A stretch of 64,000 bases of DNA from Anaerofilum sp. An201 (GCF_002160015.1 NZ_NFJT01000003.1:1-64000); one strand, 5' to 3'; numbered from the stretch's first letter, positions 8,670-17,284 are shown. Translations and numbers: made by a program. Notes: generated from the sequence alone by a model not told the origin.

Positions 8670-10004
8670 ATGAGCGTACGATTCAACGGCAAGCACCTTG
8701 CCAAATTCGTGAAGGACAGCGAGTTTGCGGCGATCTATCCGCAGGTGGAAGCTGCTCACGCGCTGCTGGAAGGCCGCAACGGTCCCGGCAACGATTTCCT
8801 GGGGTGGGTAGACCTGCCGGTCAACTACGACAAAGAGGAATTCGCCCGCATCAAGCAGGCGGCCGCCAAGATCATCTCCGACACCGACGTGCTGCTGGTG
8901 ATCGGCATCGGCGGCAGCTATCTGGGCGCCCGCGCCGCCATCGAGGCAATGGCCGGCTCCCTCTACAACTGCACCTGCAAAAACACCCCGCAGATCCTGT
9001 TTGTGGGCAACTCCATCTCCTCCGCCTACCTGAACCAGGTGCTGAGCATCTGCGAGGGCAAGCGCGTGAGCCTGAACGTCATCTCCAAGTCCGGCACCAC
9101 CACCGAGCCGGCCGTGGCGTTCCGCGTGCTGAAGGAGTACCTGGAAAAGACCGTCGGCAAGGAAGAGGCCAAGAGCCGCATCTACGCCACCACCGACCGT
9201 GCCCGCGGCACCCTGAAGGAGCAGGCGGACAAGGAAGGCTGGCAGACCTTCGTGGTGCCCGACGACGTGGGCGGCCGTTTCTCGGTGCTCACCGCCGTGG
9301 GCCTGCTGCCCATCGCCTGCGCCGGCCTGGACATCGACAAGCTGATGGAGGGCGCCGCCGCCGCCCGTGAGGCGTTCAGCACCTGCACGCCGGACAACGA
9401 CTGCTACAAATACGCCGCCGCCCGCAACATCCTGTACCGCAAGGGCAAGAAGGTGGAGCTGATGGCCTGCTATGAGCCCGACTTCGCGATGATGAACGAG
9501 TGGTACAAGCAGCTGTACGGCGAGAGCGAGGGCAAGGACCAGAAGGGCCTGATGCCCACCAGCGTGATCTTCTCCACCGACCTGCACTCGATGGGCCAGT
9601 TCGTGCAGGACGGCGCCCGCATCATGTTCGAGACGGTCGTGGACATCAAAAAGCCGCACACCGAGCTGTTCATCGAGAAAGACCCCGCCAACCTGGACGG
9701 CCTGAACTTCCTGGCCGATCAGAACATGAGCGTGGTGAACCGCAAGGCGATGGAGGGCACCATCCTGGCCCACACCGACGGCGGCGTCCCCAACATCGTG
9801 CTGGAGGTCGACAGCCTGGGCGAGTTCGATCTGGGCTACCTCATCTATTTCTTCGAGCGCGCCTGCGCCATCAGCGGCTACATGCTGGGCGTGAACCCGT
9901 TCGACCAGCCCGGCGTGGAGAGCTACAAGAAAAACATGTTCGCCCTGCTGGGCAAACCCGGCTACGAGGCCCAGAAGGCCGAGCTGGAGGCAAAACTTCG
10001 TTAA
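8670..10004 (+). CDS. pgi: Glucose-6-phosphate isomerase
   Basis: Interconverts glucose 6-phosphate and fructose 6-phosphate in glycolysis. The 444-residue length matches the short bacterial form (Bacillus Pgi is about 450). The phosphosugar-binding SIS-fold signatures are visible: [26 protein letters not shown] and the C-terminal segment with [14 protein letters not shown]. The start at 8670 follows a G-rich ribosome-binding site. A small P-loop gene lies 39 bp downstream and shares the transcript up to the terminator at 10482. Confidence 0.97.
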   Translation: MSVRFNGKHLAKFVKDSEFAAIYPQVEAAHALLEGRNGPGNDFLGWVDLPVNYDKEEFARIKQAAAKIISDTDVLLVIGIGGSYLGARAAIEAMAGSLYNCTCKNTPQILFVGNSISSAYLNQVLSICEGKRVSLNVISKSGTTTEPAVAFRVLKEYLEKTVGKEEAKSRIYATTDRARGTLKEQADKEGWQTFVVPDDVGGRFSVLTAVGLLPIACAGLDIDKLMEGAAAAREAFSTCTPDNDCYKYAAARNILYRKGKKVELMACYEPDFAMMNEWYKQLYGESEGKDQKGLMPTSVIFSTDLHSMGQFVQDGARIMFETVVDIKKPHTELFIEKDPANLDGLNFLADQNMSVVNRKAMEGTILAHTDGGVPNIVLEVDSLGEFDLGYLIYFFERACAISGYMLGVNPFDQPGVESYKKNMFALLGKPGYEAQKAELEAKLR

Positions 10005-10043
10005 GCACACCGGACGGTGTAAAAAATAAGGAGGGTATTCCCT

Positions 10044-10448
10044 ATGATTAAACTCATCATTGGTTCCAAAGGCAGCGGTAAGACCAAGGCCATGATCGAA
10101 CAGATCAACCATGCGGCGGAAACCACCAGCGGCAATGTGGTCGTTGTGGAGAAGTCCATGAAGCTGACCTACGACATCACCCATAAGGCCCGCCTGATCG
10201 ATGCCGATGAATATAAAATCGCCGGCTACGACATGCTGTATGGTTTCCTGGGCGGCCTGCTCGCGGGCAACTACGACATCACCGAGCTGTATGTGGACGG
10301 CGTGCTGAAGATGGGCAACCACGACCTGGAGGGCCTGGGCAAGTTCTTGGCCGAGGTGGACGCTCTGGCCGGCGACAACGTGAAGGTGACCGTCACCGTT
10401 TCGGCCGACGCCTCCGCGCTGCCCGAGAGCGTGAAGAAATACGCCTGA
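10044..10448 (+). CDS. Small P-loop protein of unknown function
   Basis: A 134-residue protein with a Walker A motif GSKGSGKT at residues 7-14, near the N-terminus. No other recognisable NTPase module follows. The rest is a compact alpha/beta sequence rich in charged residues, ending at VKKYA. Similar proteins in Clostridia are usually annotated as hypothetical ATP-binding or, misleadingly, as PilT-like; nothing here supports a pilus role. It starts with GGAGGG 39 bp after pgi and ends before a terminator, so it is co-transcribed with pgi. I do not know its function. Confidence 0.8.
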   Translation: MIKLIIGSKGSGKTKAMIEQINHAAETTSGNVVVVEKSMKLTYDITHKARLIDADEYKIAGYDMLYGFLGGLLAGNYDITELYVDGVLKMGNHDLEGLGKFLAEVDALAGDNVKVTVTVSADASALPESVKKYA

Positions 10449-10481
10449 TTCCGGGCGCGATCCCACCTGTATGCTGTACCG

Positions 10482-10508
10482 GGCAGGGGCCGAAAGGTCC
10501 CTGCCTTT
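10482..10508 (+). terminator. Terminator of the pgi transcript
   Basis: A 10-bp stem with a GAAA tetraloop (10482-10491 with 10496-10505). Only three T follow. Confidence 0.65.
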
Positions 10509-10579
10509 GGCATGAAACAGCGATGGTGGGCATTTATCCAAGGCAAAAGTAATTTTTGCATAAATTTCCGGGAATCCTA

Positions 10580-10608
10580 TTGACAAGGGCAAAATTTGCA
10601 GGTATAAT
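10580..10608 (+). promoter_or_regulatory. Consensus promoter of yceD-rpmF
   Basis: A perfect TTGACA (10580-10585), a 17-bp spacer and a perfect TATAAT (10603-10608). It is one of the best sigma-A promoters in the window, as expected for a ribosomal protein operon. Confidence 0.93.
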
Positions 10609-10634
10609 AGCAAAGCGACCTTTTGAGGTGAGAT

Positions 10635-11126
10635 ATGCAGTTCGATTTGTTTCAATTCATCACACGCGCCGCCCAGCCTGCCGAGCGCACGTTCACGCTG
10701 GAGATCGGCGAGGGATGGTTTTCGGACTATTCCATTGCCGAGCCCGTGCAGGTGCATTTCACGGTACAGCACGAGGGGACGAGCCGGGTCAAGCTGGCGA
10801 TGTGGTTCGATGTACAGACGAATGCCGAATGTGCGCGCTGCCTTGAGCCGGTCACAAATACCTATCAGATCCGTCAGGAATACATGACGAGTCTGGAAGA
10901 GCTGCAAAGCGATCTGTGCGATCTGCCGGTGTCGGGAAGGGGAATGCTGGATGTGAACCAGCTGGCTCTGTCCGAGATCAGCCTGCAGGTGCCGCAGGTG
11001 GTGCTGTGCAGCGAAGACTGTCAAGGGCTCTGCCCCGTCTGCGGCAGCCCCCGAAAGCTGGGCTGCGGCTGTGTTGAGCAGTCGGCAGACGAACGGCTTT
11101 CAATTTTTGACCAACTGCTAAGTTAG
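10635..11126 (+). CDS. YceD/DUF177 family protein
   Basis: A 163-residue DUF177 protein. In many bacteria this gene is immediately upstream of rpmF, and YceD has been linked to 23S rRNA accumulation or processing. The central CARCLEPV and the C-terminal cysteines CPVCG and CGC, suggestive of a metal site, are visible. The start at 10635 follows TGAGGTGAGAT. The neighbour rpmF begins 27 bp downstream, preserving the family's classical operon. The role in ribosome biogenesis is known for plant and enterobacterial relatives and is inferred here. Confidence 0.9.
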   Translation: MQFDLFQFITRAAQPAERTFTLEIGEGWFSDYSIAEPVQVHFTVQHEGTSRVKLAMWFDVQTNAECARCLEPVTNTYQIRQEYMTSLEELQSDLCDLPVSGRGMLDVNQLALSEISLQVPQVVLCSEDCQGLCPVCGSPRKLGCGCVEQSADERLSIFDQLLS

Positions 11127-11153
11127 GATTCACACAATGAGGAGGTGCTTACA

Positions 11154-11336
11154 GTGGCAGTACCGAAGAGAAAGGTTTCCAAGGCACGTCGTGATAAACG
11201 TCGCTCCTCCGTGTGGAAGCTGGACGCCCCCGCGCTTGTGAAATGCAGCCAGTGCGGTGAGTACAAACTTCCCCACCAGGTTTGCGGCAATTGCGGCTAC
11301 TACAAGGGCAAGGAAATCGTAAAGAAGGAAGCGTAA
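11154..11336 (+). CDS. rpmF: 50S ribosomal protein L32, zinc form
   Basis: A 60-residue L32 starting at GTG 11154, placed by the strong Shine-Dalgarno GAGGAGGTG eight bases upstream. The sequence begins AVPKRKVSKARRDKRR, the invariant L32 start. The upstream in-frame ATG at 11145 would place the Shine-Dalgarno inside the gene. Cysteines C31, C34, C44 and C47 form the zinc ribbon, so this is the zinc-dependent paralogue type. It is co-transcribed with yceD. Confidence 0.97.
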   Translation: MAVPKRKVSKARRDKRRSSVWKLDAPALVKCSQCGEYKLPHQVCGNCGYYKGKEIVKKEA

Positions 11337-11353
11337 GTCACATCGCTTCCCGA

Positions 11354-11389
11354 AACAGAAGGGGAGGGGAAACCTTCCCCTTTTCTGTT
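11354..11389 (+). terminator. Terminator of yceD-rpmF
   Basis: A hairpin with arms AGGGGAGG and CCTTCCCC, extended by AACAG and CTGTT, surrounds a T-rich right arm. Confidence 0.7.
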
Positions 11390-11427
11390 GTATCCGGCGG
11401 CATCTCCGCCGCAGAACAGGAGGACAC

Positions 11428-12735
11428 ATGGCGGTAAAGATCGCATCGGTAGAAAACGGCTCGGCAGCCCAGGCGGCCGGCCTGGAAGCGGGGATGGTGC
11501 TGCTGTCGGCCGACGGCAATGCCATCAACGATATGCTGGACTATGAATTCTACACCTCGGCGCCCCGGCTGGAGCTGGCGGTGAGCATGGGGGGAAAACT
11601 GGAATATGTGACGGTGGAAAAGGAGGAATACCAGCCGTTGGGCTGCAACTTCGAGCGCTATCTCATCGACGAGCAGCACTCCTGCAAAAACCACTGCATG
11701 TTCTGCTTCATCGATCAGCTTCCCCCGGGCCTGCGCAAAAGCCTCTATTTCAAGGACGACGACGAGCGGCTCAGCTTCCTGTTCGGCAACTACATCACCC
11801 TCACCAACCTCAACGAACACGAGGTGCAGCGCATCAAGGACATGCGCATCTCCCCCATCAATATCTCGGTGCACACCACCGACCCGGACCTGCGGGTGCG
11901 GATGATGGCCAACAAGAGGGCCGGCGAGACGCTGCGCTATCTGGACGAATTTGCCGCCGCCGGCATCGAGATGAACTGCCAGCTGGTGCTGTGCCGCGGC
12001 ATCAACGACGGCGAAAAGCTGCGCGAGAGCCTCACGAAGCTCATCAGCCTGTATCCGGCGGTGCAGAGCATCGCCGCGGTCCCGGCCGGCCTCACCGATT
12101 ACCGCAAGGGCCTGTACAAGCTGGAGGCCTACGACGCCGCCACCGCCGCCGAAACGCTGGACATCCTGGAGGAGTTCGGCAGAGCCTGTGTGGAGAAGCT
12201 GGGCGTGCGCCTGGTCTACCCGGCCGACGAATGGTTCCTTCTGTCGGGGCGCCCCATCCCGGGCGGCGACTATTATGATGAGTACCGCCAGCTGGAAAAC
12301 GGCGTAGGCATGTGGCGTTTGTTCCACGACACCTTCATCGCCGAGCTGGAAGCCAGCCGCCGGCTGCTGCTGCCGCGCCAGATCGACCTGGTCACCGGCA
12401 CGATGGCGGCGCCGCTGCTGCAGAGCCTCGCCGAAGCCGCCTGCAAAAAGCATCGCGCGCTCAAAGCCGCGGTGCACCCCATCAAAAACAACTTCTTCGG
12501 CGGCAACGTGGGCGTGGCGGGCCTGGTCACCGGCACCGACATCATCGCCCAGTGCCGCGGCAGGCTGCAGAGCAAGCTGCTGGGCATCCCGGAAGTGATG
12601 CTGCGCACCGAGCAGGACATGTTCCTGGACGACGTCACCATCGCGCAGCTGGAAAAGGAGCTGAAGGTGAAGGTGAAGATCATCCCGGCCGACGGGGCGG
12701 CGGCCTTGCGCGCGATCCTGGGGCTGAAAGACTGA
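11428..12735 (+). CDS. DUF512 radical-SAM protein with PDZ domain
   Basis: A 435-residue putative radical SAM enzyme of the DUF512 type. It has an N-terminal PDZ-like domain (about residues 1-60), then a cluster-binding motif CKNHCMFC with C86, C90 and C93, and a C-terminal DUF512 domain. This family is conserved in Clostridia next to der, and the same order is kept here (32 bp to der). Its reaction is unknown; a link to ribosome maturation or membrane targeting is only suggested by the der and plsY neighbours. The start at 11428 follows ACAGGAGGACAC. Confidence 0.9.
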   Translation: MAVKIASVENGSAAQAAGLEAGMVLLSADGNAINDMLDYEFYTSAPRLELAVSMGGKLEYVTVEKEEYQPLGCNFERYLIDEQHSCKNHCMFCFIDQLPPGLRKSLYFKDDDERLSFLFGNYITLTNLNEHEVQRIKDMRISPINISVHTTDPDLRVRMMANKRAGETLRYLDEFAAAGIEMNCQLVLCRGINDGEKLRESLTKLISLYPAVQSIAAVPAGLTDYRKGLYKLEAYDAATAAETLDILEEFGRACVEKLGVRLVYPADEWFLLSGRPIPGGDYYDEYRQLENGVGMWRLFHDTFIAELEASRRLLLPRQIDLVTGTMAAPLLQSLAEAACKKHRALKAAVHPIKNNFFGGNVGVAGLVTGTDIIAQCRGRLQSKLLGIPEVMLRTEQDMFLDDVTIAQLEKELKVKVKIIPADGAAALRAILGLKD

Positions 12736-12767
12736 CACAATACCAACAAAAAGGAGGCAAGAGGGGA

Positions 12768-14096
12768 ATGGCAAAACCCATCGTAGCCATTGTGGGGCGG
12801 CCCAATGTGGGCAAATCGACCCTGTTCAATAAACTCATCGGCCAGCGTCTGGCCATCGTCGAGGACACCCCCGGCGTCACCCGCGACCGCATCTACGGCA
12901 CCTGCGAGTGGCAGAACCGGCAGGTGCTGCTGGTGGATACCGGCGGCATCGAGCCGTCCATCGACGACGGCATTCTGCTGCATATGCGCCAGCAGGCACA
13001 GCTGGCCATCGACACCGCGCAGGTCATCATCTTCGTCACCGACCTGCGCAGCGGCGTCACCGCACAGGACCAGGACATCGCCGCCATGCTGATGCGCAGC
13101 GGCAAACCGGTGGTGCTGGCGGTGAACAAGGTGGACACGCTCGGCGATCCCCCGCTGGAACTGTACGACTTCTATGCGCTGGGCCTGGGCGAGCCGTACC
13201 CCGTCAGCTCGGTGCACGGCCACGGCACCGGCGATCTGCTGGACGAGGTGTACAGCCATCTGTCCTTCGAGGACGAGTCCGAGCAGGAGGACGACCGCAT
13301 CAGCGTGGCCGTGATCGGACGTCCCAACGTGGGAAAATCCAGCCTGGTGAACTTCATCCTGGGCGAGGAGCGCATGATCGTGGCCAACGAGGCCGGCACC
13401 ACCCGCGACGCGATCGACTCGGAGGTGGAGAACCAGCACGGCAAATTCATCTTCACCGACACCGCCGGCCTGCGCAAGCGCGGCAAGGTGGAGGAGGGCG
13501 TGGAGCGGTTCAGCGTGCTGCGCAGCCTGGCAGCGGTGGAGCGCAGCCGGGTGTGCGTCATCATGATCGACGCCACCGAAGGCTTCACCGAGCAGGACAG
13601 CAAGGTGGCCGGCTTCGCCCACGAGCAGGGCAAGGCCTGCATCATCGCGGTGAACAAGTGGGACGCGGTGGAAAAGGACGACAAGACGATGGATGTCATG
13701 CGCAAAAAGCTGATGAACGATTTCAGCTTCATGAACTATGCGCCTATCATCTTCATCTCGGCCAAGACCGGCCAGCGCGTCGACCGCCTGTTCGACCTCA
13801 TCAAATACGTGGACGAGCAGAACGCTCTGCGTGTGACCACCGGCGTGCTGAACGAGCTGCTGGCGCGTGCCACTGCGCGCGTGCAGCCGCCCAGCGACAA
13901 GGGCAAGCGTCTGAAGATTTACTATATGACCCAGATCTCCACCCGCCCGCCCACCTTTGTGTGTTTTGTGAATTCCAAGCAGCTGTTCCATTTTTCTTAC
14001 CAGCGGTATATCGAGAACCAGATCCGGGCCACCTTTGGCCTGGAGGGCACTCCTGTTCGTATCATCGCGCGCGAACGCGGTGAAGGCAAAGGCTGA
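12768..14096 (+). CDS. der: Ribosome-assembly GTPase Der (EngA)
   Basis: An essential tandem GTPase required for late maturation of the 50S subunit. The 442-residue protein has two G domains: GRPNVGKS at residues 10-17 and a second GRPNVGKSS about 180 residues later, each followed by DTxG and NKxD motifs. A C-terminal KH-like domain follows from about residue 355. The start is ATG 12768 after AAAAGGAGGCAAGAGGGGA; the open frame extends about 450 bp upstream through the DUF512 gene as a shadow. It forms an operon with the DUF512 gene and plsY. Confidence 0.97.
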   Translation: MAKPIVAIVGRPNVGKSTLFNKLIGQRLAIVEDTPGVTRDRIYGTCEWQNRQVLLVDTGGIEPSIDDGILLHMRQQAQLAIDTAQVIIFVTDLRSGVTAQDQDIAAMLMRSGKPVVLAVNKVDTLGDPPLELYDFYALGLGEPYPVSSVHGHGTGDLLDEVYSHLSFEDESEQEDDRISVAVIGRPNVGKSSLVNFILGEERMIVANEAGTTRDAIDSEVENQHGKFIFTDTAGLRKRGKVEEGVERFSVLRSLAAVERSRVCVIMIDATEGFTEQDSKVAGFAHEQGKACIIAVNKWDAVEKDDKTMDVMRKKLMNDFSFMNYAPIIFISAKTGQRVDRLFDLIKYVDEQNALRVTTGVLNELLARATARVQPPSDKGKRLKIYYMTQISTRPPTFVCFVNSKQLFHFSYQRYIENQIRATFGLEGTPVRIIARERGEGKG

Positions 14097-14122
14097 CAGA
14101 TAAAGAAAGGCGGAGATGGATC

Positions 14123-14773
14123 ATGTGGACAACAACGATGGTGCTGTGCGGCATCGGAGTGCTTGCGGAGGCGTATCTGCTGGGCAGCATCAACTTTGGT
14201 GTGGTGGTCAGCAGGCTGCTCTACCACGAAGACGTGCGCACAAAGGGCAGCGGCAACGCGGGCACCACCAATATCCTGCGCACCTACGGCAAAAAGGCGG
14301 CGGCGCTCACCCTGGCCGGAGACATCGGCAAGGGGGTGGCGGCGGTGCTGTTGGGCAAGCTGATCTTTGCGCTGGCCATCGGTCCCGAAGCGGCCCTCTA
14401 CGGCGGATACCTGGCCTCCATTGCGGCGGTGTGCGGACATCTGTGGCCGATCTGGTTCGGCTTCAAGGGAGGCAAGGGGGTCGCGGTCGCGGCCGGCGCC
14501 ATCCTGGCCACCCAGCCGCCGGTCGTGCTCGCGCTGGCAGTCGTCTTTTTTGCGCTGGCATTCTCCACCCGCATCGTCAGCCTGTCCAGCATCGTGGTGG
14601 CGGCGCTGTATCCCGTGTTCACCGGCCTGTGGTCGTGGTATCGGGGGTATGATGTCTGGTTCACCACCGTGTTCGCAGCGGCCATGGGCCTGCTGGTGAT
14701 CTGGATGCACCGCGCCAACATCGCGCGTCTGCTGAACGGCACCGAGTACAAGTTCGGCGAAAAGAAAAAGTGA
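14123..14773 (+). CDS. plsY: Acyl-phosphate:glycerol-3-phosphate acyltransferase
   Basis: An integral membrane enzyme that transfers the acyl group from acyl-phosphate to glycerol 3-phosphate, the first step of phospholipid synthesis. The 216-residue protein has about five hydrophobic segments. PlsY signatures are clear: GSINFG near residue 20, GSGNAGTTN near residue 45 and GGKGVA near residue 115. It starts 26 bp after der, preserving the common der-plsY order in Firmicutes. The charged tail ends KFGEKKK. A strong terminator follows. Confidence 0.96.
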   Translation: MWTTTMVLCGIGVLAEAYLLGSINFGVVVSRLLYHEDVRTKGSGNAGTTNILRTYGKKAAALTLAGDIGKGVAAVLLGKLIFALAIGPEAALYGGYLASIAAVCGHLWPIWFGFKGGKGVAVAAGAILATQPPVVLALAVVFFALAFSTRIVSLSSIVVAALYPVFTGLWSWYRGYDVWFTTVFAAAMGLLVIWMHRANIARLLNGTEYKFGEKKK

Positions 14774-14787
14774 TCCCTTCCCACAGA

Positions 14788-14849
14788 CGCCCCGCCGCGC
14801 AGAACCCTGGAATCGCAGAAATTCCGGGGCTGCGCGGCGGGGCGCTTTG
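14788..14849 (+). terminator. Terminator of the DUF512-der-plsY operon
   Basis: A long GC-rich stem (14788-14802 with 14830-14844), followed by CTTTGC. An inner helix lies in the loop. Confidence 0.75.
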
Positions 14850-14903
14850 CAGAACGGCGGCGGCAAAAAACGGCCTTTTTTCACAAAAAAATTGTGTTCG
14901 TCA

Positions 14904-14932
14904 TTGAAAAACCGTCTGAAATAGATTATAAT
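14904..14932 (+). promoter_or_regulatory. Promoter of the 15049-15917 gene pair
   Basis: TTGAAA (14904-14909), a 17-bp spacer and a perfect TATAAT (14927-14932). Confidence 0.85.
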
Positions 14933-15048
14933 AAAAGCCGTAAAAATATATCTGTGGCCGTTTTGTCAAAGCGGGTCCGTCTGTGGGGATCTTCCGCTCC
15001 AGATGGGCCGCAAGCGGGAATGGGCTGGAAAGAGAAGGGGGAGACTTT

Positions 15049-15480
15049 TTGACAAAGCAGTTAAATGAGTATTTGCGCCAGGCCAAAAAGAACCTGTGCT
15101 GCGAAAAAGAGGCGCAGGCCGTTTTTGAACAGCGGGTTCAAACGGCGGTCCGCGATATACAGGCTGAGCACCCGGATGTATCCTGGGAGCAGTGTGTGGA
15201 AATTTTGGGCACCCCGGAACAGATGGCCGAGGAATACATGCAGGAATTTTCGCCGGAGTATATCAGCGGATACCGGAAAAAACAGCAAAGAAAATGGGGA
15301 TACGGCATCGCCGCGGCTGTTCTGGCAATCGTCGTGCTGGCAGTGGTGGCAGGCTATTGGTGGTTTGTCAAATCAACACATGTGGTGGATGTGCAGACCA
15401 CGATTTCCGACGCAGGGAATGTCGGTGATGTGCAGAGTATCCCGAATTTACTACAGGAAGATCAGGAGGAATCAGAATGA
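15049..15480 (+). CDS. Small single-pass membrane protein, DUF6120-like
   Basis: A 143-residue protein whose N-terminal half (about residues 1-75) is a charged helical cytosolic domain resembling small HAAS-like or DUF6120-type proteins. One transmembrane segment follows at about 82-102, then an extracytoplasmic tail. I place the start at TTG 15049, about six bases after GGGGGAG; the in-frame ATG at 14983 lacks a ribosome-binding site. It overlaps the next gene by four bases (ATGA), so the two are coupled. The family assignment is tentative and the function unknown. Confidence 0.7.
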   Translation: MTKQLNEYLRQAKKNLCCEKEAQAVFEQRVQTAVRDIQAEHPDVSWEQCVEILGTPEQMAEEYMQEFSPEYISGYRKKQQRKWGYGIAAAVLAIVVLAVVAGYWWFVKSTHVVDVQTTISDAGNVGDVQSIPNLLQEDQEESE

Positions 15481-15917
15481 AACGTTTTTTTGCACTTTTG
15501 ATGGCAGCTGTGATGCTGGTCTGCATGGCGGTGCCCGCGTTGGCCGGTCAGCAGACGGTGGTGGACTTGGGCGAAGAGGATCTTGGCAACGGCATCACCT
15601 GTAAGTCCACCCTTGTCATCAAGGAGAATCTCACCCGCGCCTCGCAGAAATGCGGCTATGTCATCAGGGAGTATTCCTATCAGGGAGAATGGATCGGCAG
15701 TGTTCAGCTGAACGGCTGCTTTACATACGACGGCAAAACTGCAACCGCCACGCAGGTCAGCGCCTACCACTCCACCGCCTCCGGCTGGAATTATGGCGGC
15801 GAGAAAACATGGTGCAGCGGCAACAGCGTGAACCTGACGGCGCGCTTTACCCACTGGGGCAGTCCGGTTGAGGTAAGCGCGAAGCTGTCCTGCTCTCCCA
15901 CCGGTGTTTTGAGCTGA
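15477..15917 (+). CDS. Exported protein of unknown function
   Basis: A 146-residue protein with a classical signal peptide (KR, a hydrophobic core, then VPALA; cleavage after about residue 23). The mature part is about 120 residues, rich in Thr, Ser, Gly and aromatic residues and probably beta-stranded. It contains an even spread of five cysteines. No catalytic motif is visible. It is translationally coupled to the membrane protein upstream, so the two may act together at the cell surface. I do not recognise the family. Confidence 0.75.
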   Translation: MKRFFALLMAAVMLVCMAVPALAGQQTVVDLGEEDLGNGITCKSTLVIKENLTRASQKCGYVIREYSYQGEWIGSVQLNGCFTYDGKTATATQVSAYHSTASGWNYGGEKTWCSGNSVNLTARFTHWGSPVEVSAKLSCSPTGVLS

Positions 15918-15935
15918 GGACCATTTTCTGTATGC

Positions 15936-15986
15936 AAAAAGGGCCTGCCCCTCAGCTGAAAAGCCTGTGGGCAGGCCCGCTTTTTT
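15936..15986. terminator. Bidirectional terminator
   Basis: GGGCCTGCCC (15941-15950) pairs with 15969-15978. It is preceded by AAAAA and followed by TTTTTT, so it can serve the exported-protein gene on the plus strand and the ZIP gene on the minus strand. Confidence 0.85.
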
Positions 15987-16740
15987 ATGCCAGGACAATC
16001 AGCCCCACCAGCATCACCGCCACACCGGCCGCAAAACCGGCCCCGGTGTGTCCGCTGCCCCCGGCCGCCGCGCCGCCGGGAAGAAGCTCGGCCGCACAGG
16101 CGCCGCACATGATGCCGGCGATCAGCGCGGTGGTGCCGTTGAGCAGCCCGGGGGTGAGGATCGGCCGCAGTATCGCCATTGCAAGCAGCGCGCCCAGCGG
16201 TTCGGCCAGTCCGCTGGCCAGCGCCCAGGCCACGCCTTTCCAGCGGCTGTGCAGGGCGTATCCCACCGGGATGCTCACCGCCAGCCCTTCCGGGAGATTG
16301 TGCAGCGCCACCGCCAGCGCCAGGCGCAGTCCGCGCTGGGGGCTTTGCAGCCCGCCCAGCAGCGTGAGCATCCCTTCGGGCAGGTTGTGGATGGCCAGCG
16401 CCGCCGCCACCATCACGGCGGTGCGCAGAATACTGCCGGTCCCCGGCTGCGGCTGCGGGAGAAGCCTTCGCGCAAGCAGCAGGATCACGGTGCCCAATAT
16501 GCACAGGCTGGCCGCCGCCCCGGCCGCCGCCCAGGCGGGCATCCATTCCATATACTGCGCCGCCGCGGCGGGCAGAAGATCGGCCAGCGATACCGTCAGC
16601 ATCACGCCCGCCGCGAAGCCCATGCTGGCCCCCAGCGTGCGCGGCCCCACCCGCGGCACCAGCGCGCCCAGCAGTCCCCCCGCTCCGGTGGCAAGGCCCG
16701 CCATCAAAGACAGCCCCACCGCATATGTCCATGTCCCCAA
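15985..16740 (-). CDS. ZIP-family divalent metal transporter
   Basis: A polytopic membrane protein of about 250 residues with eight hydrophobic segments, probably importing zinc or another divalent metal (ZupT-like). The family's metal-binding motifs are visible twice: IHNLPEG in one helix and LHNLPEG in the next. I prefer the TTG start at 16740, eight bases after AGGGGG. The GTG at 16764 is also in frame but lies inside a hairpin (16749-16783) and has no ribosome-binding site. It is downstream of mazF on the same strand. Metal specificity cannot be read from the sequence. Confidence 0.9.
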   Translation of the reverse strand: MGTWTYAVGLSLMAGLATGAGGLLGALVPRVGPRTLGASMGFAAGVMLTVSLADLLPAAAAQYMEWMPAWAAAGAAASLCILGTVILLLARRLLPQPQPGTGSILRTAVMVAAALAIHNLPEGMLTLLGGLQSPQRGLRLALAVALHNLPEGLAVSIPVGYALHSRWKGVAWALASGLAEPLGALLAMAILRPILTPGLLNGTTALIAGIMCGACAAELLPGGAAAGGSGHTGAGFAAGVAVMLVGLIVLA

Positions 16741-16748
16741 CGCACACA

Positions 16749-16783
16749 CCCCCTGTGCTGACACTGTATGCCGGCACAGGGGG
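16749..16783. other. Palindrome between mazF and the ZIP gene
   Basis: A 10-bp perfect inverted repeat (16749-16758 with 16774-16783) with a 15-base loop. No T-run follows on either strand, so it is not a standard terminator. It may be an mRNA-stability or translation-control structure. Confidence 0.4.
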
Positions 16784-16797
16784 CGGATATGCGCGGT

Positions 16798-17157
16798 TCA
16801 GTTTGTGGTCAGGCCGAAGCTGACGTTCAGAGCGTGGTCGATGCGCTCCTGGTCCTCCCGGCTGATGCGCCCGGTCCGCTCTTTCAGGCGCCGTTTATCC
16901 AGCGTGCGGATCTGCTCCAGCAGCACCACGCTGTCCTTGCTCAGCCCGCACTGCGACGCCTTGATGCCGATGTGGGTGGGCAGATCGTTTTTGTCCTGGC
17001 GCGAGGTGATCGCCGCCGCGATGACGGTGGGGCTGAACCGGTTCCCAATATCGTTCTGCACGATAAGTACCGGCCGCACACCGCCCTGCTCGCTGCCCAC
17101 CACGGGGCTCAGATCGGCATAAAAAACCTCCCCGCGCTTTACTTCCCGATGTTCCAT
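16798..17157 (-). CDS. mazF: MazF/EndoA-family mRNA interferase
   Basis: A 119-residue PemK/MazF-fold toxin, a sequence-specific endoribonuclease acting on mRNA. Family features are visible: KRGEVFYADLSP near residue 6, GGVRPVLIVQNDIGNRFSPTV and the TSR segment near residue 51. It resembles Bacillus NdoA/EndoA. No antitoxin reading frame lies upstream or downstream: the 127-bp gap to purC holds only the purC terminator. It may be regulated by an antitoxin elsewhere or may be tolerated without one. The start at 17157 follows GGGAGGGACAACACA. Confidence 0.93.
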   Translation of the reverse strand: MEHREVKRGEVFYADLSPVVGSEQGGVRPVLIVQNDIGNRFSPTVIAAAITSRQDKNDLPTHIGIKASQCGLSKDSVVLLEQIRTLDKRRLKERTGRISREDQERIDHALNVSFGLTTN

Positions 17158-17223
17158 TGTGTTGTCCCTCCCGGATCATTTGTTACCTACAGCATGGCCG
17201 GAAAGGGCGCCGGATATACAAAA

Positions 17224-17260
17224 CAAAAAACGGCCGCCCCCCAAAACAGGGGGACAGCCG
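17224..17260 (-). terminator. Terminator of purC
   Basis: On the minus strand a long GC stem (17231-17242 with 17248-17260) is followed by TTTTTTG. Confidence 0.85.
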
Positions 17261-17284
17261 CTGTGAAAACACAAACAAACACAA

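Noticed and set aside
8667-11024. Long minus-strand open frame of about 785 codons opposite pgi and its neighbours
   Set aside because: It is antisense to clear genes (pgi, P-loop gene, yceD), encodes a His/Val/Gly/Ala-rich sequence typical of antisense GC-rich frames, and has no ribosome-binding site or family match.
16749-16783. mazF terminator
   Set aside because: The stem is strong but no T-run follows on the minus strand, so I list it only as a palindrome.
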